Shown: piece after piece, positions 56,838-64,000 of the stretch
Layout: every line of letters starts with the position of its first letter
Numbering within the stretch: the first letter of the stretch is position 1
Assembly: GCA_029237695.1 (NCBI GenBank)
Contig: CM055265.1
Coordinates: 68,235,903 to 68,299,902 of the forward strand
Length of the DNA stretch: 64,000 bases
DNA from: Conchocele bisecta
Taxonomy: Eukaryota > Mollusca > Bivalvia > Lucinida > Thyasiridae
Reading direction: 5' to 3'
Made by a program: the position numbers and the translations under genes
Notes under the pieces: model-generated
Seen by the model: only the letters and a program-made list of their open reading frames with translations
Database searches by the model: none
Told to the model about the DNA's origin: nothing

Positions 56838-57540
56838 TTGTGGCTAAATATAAAGACAAAATGCTAATATATAATGAACTTTTGACTTCATATAAAGACA
56901 TAATGGTATCATATATTGGACTTTGGACTTCATATAAAACATAATGGTATCACATATTACCCTGTTGACTTCATATAAAGACATAAAGGTATCATATAAT
57001 GAACTTTTGACTTGAAATAAAGACATAATGGTATCATATAGTGGACTCTTGACTTCATATAAAGACATAATGGTATCATATAATGAACTTTTGACTTCAT
57101 ATAAAGACATAATGGTATCATATATTGGACTTCGACTCAATATAAAGACATAACGATATAATACAGTGAAATGTTGACTTAATATAAAGACGAATGACAT
57201 CATATATTGAAGTTTCGACCCAATACAATGACATGGTATACTATATTGACGTTTCGACTCAATACAAATACAATATGATATCATACATTGAAATGTTGAC
57301 TCAATATAAAGAAATATTGGTACGATATATTGAACGTTTGACTCGATATAAAGACATACTGGTATGATATATTGAACGTTTGACTCAATATAAAGACATA
57401 CTGGTATGATATATTGAACGTTTGACTCAATATAAAGACATACTGGTATGATATATTCATCGTTTGACTCAATTCTAAGACATAATGATATAATATATTT
57501 GCATTTTGACTCGATATATACACATAATGAGCTCATATAT
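56838..57540. repeat. 42-bp minisatellite (~16 copies)
   Basis: The unit is approximately GACTTCATATAAAGACATAA followed by TGGTATCATATATTGAACTTTT. Because 42 is divisible by three, a 230-codon frame stays open on the minus strand, giving repeated 'YIIPVCLYIESNVQ'; this is a by-product of the repeat. Left units use TTCATATA, right units CTCAATATA, so the array expanded in two blocks. Confidence 0.9.
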
Positions 57541-58292
57541 TGACGTTAGTACTGCATAAAAATGGTAAATCTTCATTAATGGACAATCAATGGTTAAATT
57601 CGGTTCTGAAAGGCATTGTTGTTTTCTAGAGATTATAGAGACTTTCGATCTTATTTATACATATTTCATTATTCATTATTTATTGCATGCACTGTATTAC
57701 TATGAAAATGTTTTTCTATTTAACTTGAAATATGACTAGCACTGAAACAGGGTAGCCCCTGCGTACAATTGAGCATTCACTCGCGCTGTTTTGAGATCAC
57801 GGTGATCCTACATATCAAATGTATATACTTACATAAAGATGTACTCAGTATGTCGCATACCCGTTACCGTACATTCCCGTAGAATCATAGTATATCTGCC
57901 TACTCCGAATGTGATACATGTATATATGTACAATGAACGCATTAAAAATATAATTTCATTACTGTAATCTTGTACATGTATAACCTGACATTACCGTTGA
58001 TAATCTTGAAACTTCTAATCACCAATTATGTCGGAAATTTCAACAACCAATGAGCGATAGTCGAGTCTCTTATGTATCGCTACAAATTGCACGTATCACG
58101 TAATGTAAGTATGTACATGTATATGAAAAGCATAGAATGTACTTGCAGCTGGACAGGGAAAACTCGACAACAAACACAGTGGCAATAACTGCCACTGGGT
58201 TTGTCGTCTGCAGCCTCCCAGTTTCAATTATTAAGTTTAACAATGTAACTGTAATTTTACTACGAAGGTAACTAACGCGTTGTAATGCCCTC
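57541..58292. other. No gene recognised
   Basis: AT-rich DNA before the 3.7-kb transposon. Nothing supported. Confidence 0.5.
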
Positions 58293-60538
58293 ACGTCGAG
58301 GGTTCAGCGCAATACGGTCGTAACTAACTTTTTGTTCAAAATGGACTTTTTTTAATTTTAAAATGTATTTTCTAGTAATACAGCACATGTAAACAGATTA
58401 GAATTGAATTCCAATTGTTAAGGCTATAAATGGTCATGTTGCATAAGGTCGTAACTCAAAATCGCCAAATAATCTCAGCACAACGCAGTCGTAACTCAAA
58501 TTACATGTACAACGTATTTGTACTGCATTTTATACAGAACTGTGGTGGATCTATAGTGCAATTTTGAACTGTAAATAATGGTTGCCTTGTATTTAGTAAA
58601 AAAAATGTATTACATTGTACATAATCTTTTTTTAAATATTTAAAAACAATTGCCAGTTTGGATAAAAAAATATAATCTCGGAATGCAAAAACATTTCAGC
58701 ACAATACGGTGTCGTAACTCCAGTTATTTGTATAACAGTTTTGTGCTGCATTTTATACAATATAGTTGTAGCTCCACACTGATATTTTGATATATAAATA
58801 AATATCAAGTTATAGTTAGCATGGTTAGTCAGAAAACAATATTACATTTAAAATTTATTTTTTTTTTATTAAAAAATATGAGATTGAAAAATAATGTTTA
58901 ACTGACAAAATAAGTTCAGCACAATATGGTCGTTATTTTCTTTTTCATTTATCTTTTCTTGGCATCTTTCGTTGTATTTTGTTTTTGTCAAGCATGACGC
59001 CACGAGCACATGTAACATAAATTGATTTCAATATTTAATGCTAAAAATGGTCATGCTGCATATAGTTTTAGCATTTAAAAATACTTATAAAATTAAAAAA
59101 ATGTTTTACTGACAAAGCCAAATAAATTCAGCCAAAAAATTAATTGTTTTTTTAATTGTTTTAATTGTTCAATATAAATTGCAAATAAAGGGGGAAATAA
59201 GTGGTACTGTATATAGCTGAAAATGAGGTTGAACTCATGGTCAGGAAACTAGATTTAAACATTAGTTTTATAATCTTAATGCAATCTAAAATGATTATGC
59301 CTGCTCCGGAAGTTGTATGTACCGTATTCATGAAAATGTGTAGTAATTACATTTTTGTTCAAATTGTCACATTCAATTCCGTGACTTGTTTCTTATCTCA
59401 GGCAATATTATGTTAGTGTGTGTATCTTATAATAGATACTTCCAATTCAATTGGAGGAGACTGTGACATTGTAAGTCCAAATAAACCACCTAATTGTGTC
59501 ACCTGTAGGTGAGATTTCACTGGCCGTAGCTGCAATCACAGTTTCCTGTAAAAGTTTTAGGAGCTCCTGTGCTGAGCATACGATAGAATTGTCATATTTT
59601 CTAATAATGTTTTACTTATAGAGATCAGACATTCATTAATGAATTAAGTCACTTAAACATAATTGAAATAGTCAGCGTAGTTTGTTTCAGATCAATATTT
59701 TATGATTTCACAGTTTATTTTGCTTTTAAAGGTTCATTTTTTCGTCATATCTGGTGAATGATAAGCATAAGACAGCCATTATTATAATATCAAAAGCATA
59801 TATTATATGGTTATAAATGGGGTTGTAAAAATAAGAATGCACTGTTACAGAGTACCTGAATTATGTGAGTAGTTTGGCGCGGAAGTCTAAAATGACTAGA
59901 CTAAGTATTTGCCAGTGGCTATATCTCGGTCTTACAAAGCAGCTAATTCAGTGTCATAGAATTGGTGACTGATGACGTCATGAAAAAAACATTGTTAATT
60001 CAAACATGGCACATGCTACACATGATGCGGACCACGTGCTTGGGTATTACCAGATACATACTCCCTTACTTTCTAAAATATATTATGTTTCATAATTAGT
60101 GTAGCTGACTGTGTCTTTCTCAAACCGTGTTTTCATTTACTTTACTGTTTACATCATTATATTAGACAAATCAGAAATCATGGAAATATATATGCAATAC
60201 ACAAATTCAATAATGTAAAAATGATATTTAATAATTTGATTCCAATAATCAAGGCTAAACATGATTATGTGGAATATCCTTGTGCAATTTAAAATTATTA
60301 GGAGTTACAAGCGAGAAAGCCAACTAATTTCTGACGTAACTTGAGTTAAAAAAAGTGTATTTTTACAAAACTAATCTGCAATTTTTAAGCTTGGAGTAAA
60401 TAACAATGCATGAATATTTATAAATTGCTATGGTTATGGCACTGTGTATCAGATATGCACAGAAAACAGATTCATAAAACAATTATTATGTATTTCTAAA
60501 CCTAACTGGACATACAAAATGGAATTGGTAGGGAAAGT

Positions 60539-60661
60539 TAGTAACCATTAATTATATGACTGAAAAAGTAGCATTCAAAATGTTAGTTAACACATGTATT
60601 TTACATGTGTTAACTAACATTTTGAATGCTACTTTTTCAGTCATATAATTAATGGTTACTA
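60539..60661. mobile_element. Perfect 60-bp hairpin
   Basis: 60,539-60,598 and 60,602-60,661 are exact reverse complements around a TTT loop (start TAGTAACCATTAATTATATG). Perfect arms in AT-rich neutral DNA imply a very young element, gene conversion or an extrusion-prone palindrome. Confidence 0.9.
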
Positions 60662-60827
60662 GTTTAATTTTATATAAAACATTACATCAGTGTCTAACAG
60701 TTTTATAGTATAATAATTTCTGAACAATAAACAATTTTATTTCACAAATTCTCCTTACTGGTACATGTACATTGTATAGTGAAAATGCACAACCAAATAA
60801 TCACAGTATCTGAGAGTATATACCTGT

Positions 60828-61132
60828 AGCCGATTTCATCAACATTGCAAAGTATACTTTAGTAGCAAAGTATACTTTGAGGGAGAAATTTTCAATTTTA
60901 TGATAAATTTATTAATTTTTATTATACTGAATTTATTACATTATCACAGCCAATTTGGCTGTGATAATGTAATAAATTCAGTATAATAATTCTGCATACT
61001 TTTAATCATGAAATATATGCATTTGTTAGTTCTATATGAAATAATGCATTTCAGGAAAAATAAATGATTACTCCCTCAAAGTATACTTTGCTAGTAAAGT
61101 ATACTTTGCAATGTTGATGAAATAGGCTACTG
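60828..61132. mobile_element. MITE with ~60-bp TIRs and internal palindrome
   Basis: GTAGCCGATTTCATCAACAT with TGCAAAGTATACTTTAGTAG starts the left arm; the right end (to 61,132) is its inverse with two or three changes. AAAGTATACTTT occurs twice in each arm. The middle holds a perfect palindrome ATTATACTGAATTTATTACA-to-TGTAATAAATTCAGTATAAT (about 60,917-60,988) centred on CCAATTTGG. No coding. Confidence 0.8.
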
Positions 61133-62021
61133 AAGATAATGTAGATGCTTTCAAATTGGAATTTTAGAAAGTGATATGGTGTGATTGGTTGATAAACGTT
61201 ATGCCCAGTACATCGTGCGAAAAACAACATATTGAGTATCTGAAACATCATCTGAGACACAGTACCTTTAGTAACTGTACATATTATTACTGAGGATGGA
61301 TGTATGTTAACCTCCAAAATGGCGCAATATAATTAAAATAGTTCAGAAGTTTCAAGTTGAAATAAAAAAAACACTTTTGATTTCAATAAACTGTTTCGAG
61401 AACGACCCATTATCAATTATTTTTACCATATCTTCATGACAATTAAAGGTGTAAATGTAGGTCAAGGTCATGACACTTGTGATAATGTAATTATGTAAAG
61501 TGTATATATGCAGTGCATAAATAAGCTGTACTAATTGCATCTGTGTATGTACTGATATTAGTGAAAAACTTTAAATTCAGACATGTACACAACACATGCA
61601 TTAATGAGCTAAAAAAGCTGACCACTGAAGGTCATGGTCATGACCTTGATGATGATAACATGTTATGCTCAGAAAAGAAAATAAGGATATTTTCAGATTT
61701 TTAAAAAATGATTCCGAGTTACGACCGTATTGCGCTGAACTATTTCAACATTTTGGCTGTAATTTTCAGCGCAATACGGTCGTAACTCAAATTCAAATAT
61801 TTGCTAATGTCACTTTTTGATTTAATTTAAAAAAAAAATCATCAGGTTATTTATTTTTCATGTCTTTTATTACAGAATATATTTTTCATGTATTTTATTA
61901 CAGAATATAAGTGAAAATGGTACACAACTGAGTGTAATTGTTAGTTTTAGAAATATGTTTGGCTCTCCTGAACATTTTACAAAAAGTGAGTAAATACCGT
62001 ATTGCGCTGAACCCTCGACGT

Positions 62022-62530
62022 TCTTTCGATTTCGACACAATTTCGAAAGGCATACTATGACTTGGATAGCAAACCCAATCTCCATCTCCATACTCTTGGA
62101 GGCAGAGCACAGTTGGGTTAGGACCAATATAATTTCGACACATCAATCAGCGTAGGCCGACGCCGGACTACGTGCTTGCGAAGGCCGACCTGTGACTAGA
62201 CTGGTCACACTGGTCATAATACACATTTTGTCAGCATCGTGACCGTAATCGTTGTGCCCAATAGTACAAGTAGTAGACGTACACACTGTCACAAGAAACA
62301 CGAATGTAATTTCATGTTGCAATGTGACATCTAGACTCACTAAAATGACATTCCTACCAAATACATTTACACATAAATACTATTTAACAACAAACAATTA
62401 TTTCATGTACATGTACATTACCATTCTCTATATATTATCTGTGTATTTTTTTTGCCATGTTAACCAATGAAAATGGTTATGTACTTGCCCATATACCACT
62501 AGGTGGTCTGGGATTCTTTACAAATAAAGC
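62022..62530. other. No gene recognised
   Basis: Mixed sequence; short frames without protein character. Confidence 0.5.
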
Positions 62531-62539
62531 TTATGTTCT

Positions 62540-62860
62540 GTTTTTATGTTCTGTACAGTGACGCCCGTGGGGATTGTGTGGGACTTTCCTTGCATTTGCG
62601 TTATTGTCATAACTATGGCTGTGACTGGAAATATTGAGCTTATGGGACCCGTGACAAGTGTAGCTCCTGATCAATTAGCACTCTGCTGTAGTCTAATAAC
62701 GATATATAGTGTCTGTTGGCAGCATGACGGACGGTACGTTGATGCAATGGCGAACGGTGCAAATCCTGATCAGACTGTGCGGATGCACAGGCTGATTTGG
62801 ATATACGCTGGTCGCAAAACTCAAATGCCCAATTTCCCCAGTCATTCGTACTGATGGTGT
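62540..62860 (+). repeat. Dispersed mollusc-type repeat
   Basis: A conceptual translation contains 'MANGANPDQTVRMHRLIWIY' then 'AGRK'. I associate 'AN.A.PDQT' translations with a very common non-coding repeat in bivalve and other marine invertebrate sequences, where it is often mis-annotated as protein. Not a gene. Confidence 0.5.
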
Positions 62861-63020
62861 TTGTTTGGGACCGTACACTGCGGGTCGTGGAGTGCATGTA
62901 AACGTTTTTTTTAAAGCGTTTACTCTATTTTGTACCGTTGTTTGTTTTATCAATTCAGCAGTAGAAACATGTATGTATGTACGGAGCCCCGCAAGGGAAG
63001 TAGAATTATTTTTTTTATTA

Positions 63021-63138
63021 ATTCGTTCCCAGGAAATAACAATTCGTTCCCACGAAATAACAATTCGTTCCCTCTATTGTAAAAATTCGTCCCCACGAAT
63101 TAACAATTCGTTCCCGCGAATTAACAATTCGTTCCCAC
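63021..63138. repeat. 21-bp minisatellite (5-6 copies)
   Basis: The unit is ATTCGTTCCCACGAAATAAC(A). One copy is disrupted (CTCTATTGTAAA). Each unit contains TTCG...CGAA, a short self-complementary core. Confidence 0.85.
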
Positions 63139-63880
63139 ATGTTGATAGGATATTGTAGTATACTATTTTAGACATGTAGAAACCTAAAAATGTAGCTATA
63201 TCAAAGTATTATATAATCAAGGCATTGAACTAAGTGTGCCCCAATTACACCATCACCAGTTTCAGGAAGTAATATATTTTATATTTCTTATAAAATCACA
63301 TTATTCCCAGTGCCTATGCAGAGCTAAGGCCCACCGGAGCCGCCTAATAAAACCGACACAAAATCAGCATTTTGCACGCAGAAGCCGTACCAGCCAGAAA
63401 ACCTGACACAAGTCGCCCGACTACGCTAGGTCGGACACGAGTTCGTATCGTGATTTCACTCTAAAGACTAAACTGAACCAACCAGATCGGGATGTGTACA
63501 TTATTATCCCGTCAACACCCACACATTGCTTTAAAATGCAAAAGAAATAACCCCAGCCGCCGCACATGTTCATACGCAGTGATTAGGTCGTATTGACAGG
63601 ATATCAAAAGTGTTTCGGCACCGTGTTTCACGGCACATACGCACTGTGATGACGGGATGTAACATGTGTCTTGAGTTATAAATCATTTTACCTTTTACAT
63701 AGAAATTGTTTTTATTGCAATGGCGGCCGTATTGAATTTCACATATTTTATGGAGTTTCTCAAATTTATATTTTGGCAGACATATTTTTCCACAAATGTA
63801 AACATACAGTAGCGCTTTTCTGCTCCTTACCTATTTGTATATACTAATATCGTATACATATCGTAATCGTATAGTATTGG
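63139..63880. other. No gene recognised
   Basis: Moderately GC-balanced DNA with no supported gene. Confidence 0.45.
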
Positions 63881-64000
63881 TATATTTAATGAGCATATCG
63901 TATGATCATATAATATTGGTATGTTTGTACCGTATCATCGTATAGTTCAAACGTATTATACGAATAGTATTCAAACATACGATATCCGTTCGTATATACG
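63881..64000. repeat. Copy of the CGTATATACG segment of the cassettes
   Basis: GTACCGTATCATCGTATAGT ... AACATACGATATCCGTTCGT ATATACG matches parts of the cassettes at 29,170-29,290 and 31,340-31,450. It runs off the window edge, so a further family member probably begins here. Confidence 0.7.

Larger units (their letters stand above)
58293..62021. mobile_element. ~3.7-kb DNA transposon with 26-bp TIRs and internal end-motif copies
   Basis: ACGTCGAGGGTTCAGCGCAA with TACGGT at 58,293-58,318 is repeated inverted and perfectly at 61,996-62,021. Further copies of TTCAGC(G/A)CAATACGGTCG and GTCGTAACTC lie at ~58,480, 58,697, 58,915, 61,710 (inverted) and 61,765. No transposase frame is present, so it is non-autonomous or decayed. 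Two hairpin elements are nested inside (60,539 and 60,828). Superfamily not determined. Confidence 0.75.

Noticed and set aside
56844..57536. 230-codon frame with repeated 'YIIPVCLYIESN'
   Set aside because: The 42-bp minisatellite unit is a multiple of three, which keeps the frame open by arithmetic; composition is not protein-like.
62543..62854. 102-codon protein with 'ANPDQT'
   Set aside because: It matches the kind of translation that comes from a common non-coding marine-invertebrate repeat.

Overview
The window reads as AT-rich nuclear DNA of a marine invertebrate, most likely a bivalve mollusc. This is an inference from the very high repeat load, from dispersed non-coding repeats whose style I associate with bivalve genomes, and from the absence of any intact host gene. 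Almost everything recognisable belongs to mobile or virus-like DNA, chiefly two Polinton/Maverick (adintovirus-like) elements.

Region 1-1.67 kb holds the end of a broken, transposon-associated protein fragment. Region 1.67-14.65 kb is a giant imperfect palindrome: two ~6.45-kb arms around a ~61-bp spacer. Each arm starts with a Polinton-type terminus (AGTAGTATA...) and carries the polymerase end of a Polinton: a decayed protein-primed polymerase B (pPolB) plus four small genes. The structure equals two 'left ends' joined head to head, with integrase, ATPase and capsid genes missing. It may be an integrated snap-back genome or an assembly/sequencing artefact.

Region 15.5-23.7 kb is a graveyard of transposons: a foldback element, a small MITE, a 5'-truncated LINE, a piggyBac-like MITE and a strong hairpin.

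Region 23,776-54,797 is a 31-kb Polinton with ~240-bp terminal inverted repeats (TIRs), each tipped by a 107-nt sequence able to fold on itself. Left to right it encodes pPolB (+), DDE integrase (-), small conserved Polinton proteins (-), FtsK/HerA packaging ATPase (-), double-jelly-roll major capsid protein (-), a coiled-coil/membrane protein (+), a ~470-aa tail-anchored protein (-), a penton-like protein (+), a coiled-coil fibre with a head domain (+), a two-helix membrane protein (+), and a small protein (-) that is also found in the palindrome. Together these would replicate (pPolB), integrate (integrase), build (capsid, penton, fibre) and fill (ATPase) a virion. This copy is dead: pPolB, ATPase, capsid and several others carry stops or frameshifts, and the integrase lacks its third acidic residue. 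A 13.6-kb second insertion (27,864-41,473) with a 6-bp GTACAG target duplication splits pPolB. That insertion has inverted arrays at its ends, a 38-bp minisatellite with a four-times repeated cassette, tRNA-derived SINEs and bivalve-type repeats.

Region 54.8-64 kb contains a Pif1-type helicase fragment beside the Polinton end, an exon-like segment also seen at 18.66 kb, a 42-bp minisatellite, a ~3.7-kb transposon with 26-bp TIRs and internal copies of its end motif (58,293-62,021) containing two nested hairpin elements, a dispersed repeat and a 21-bp minisatellite. I see no rRNA, functional tRNA or CRISPR array.
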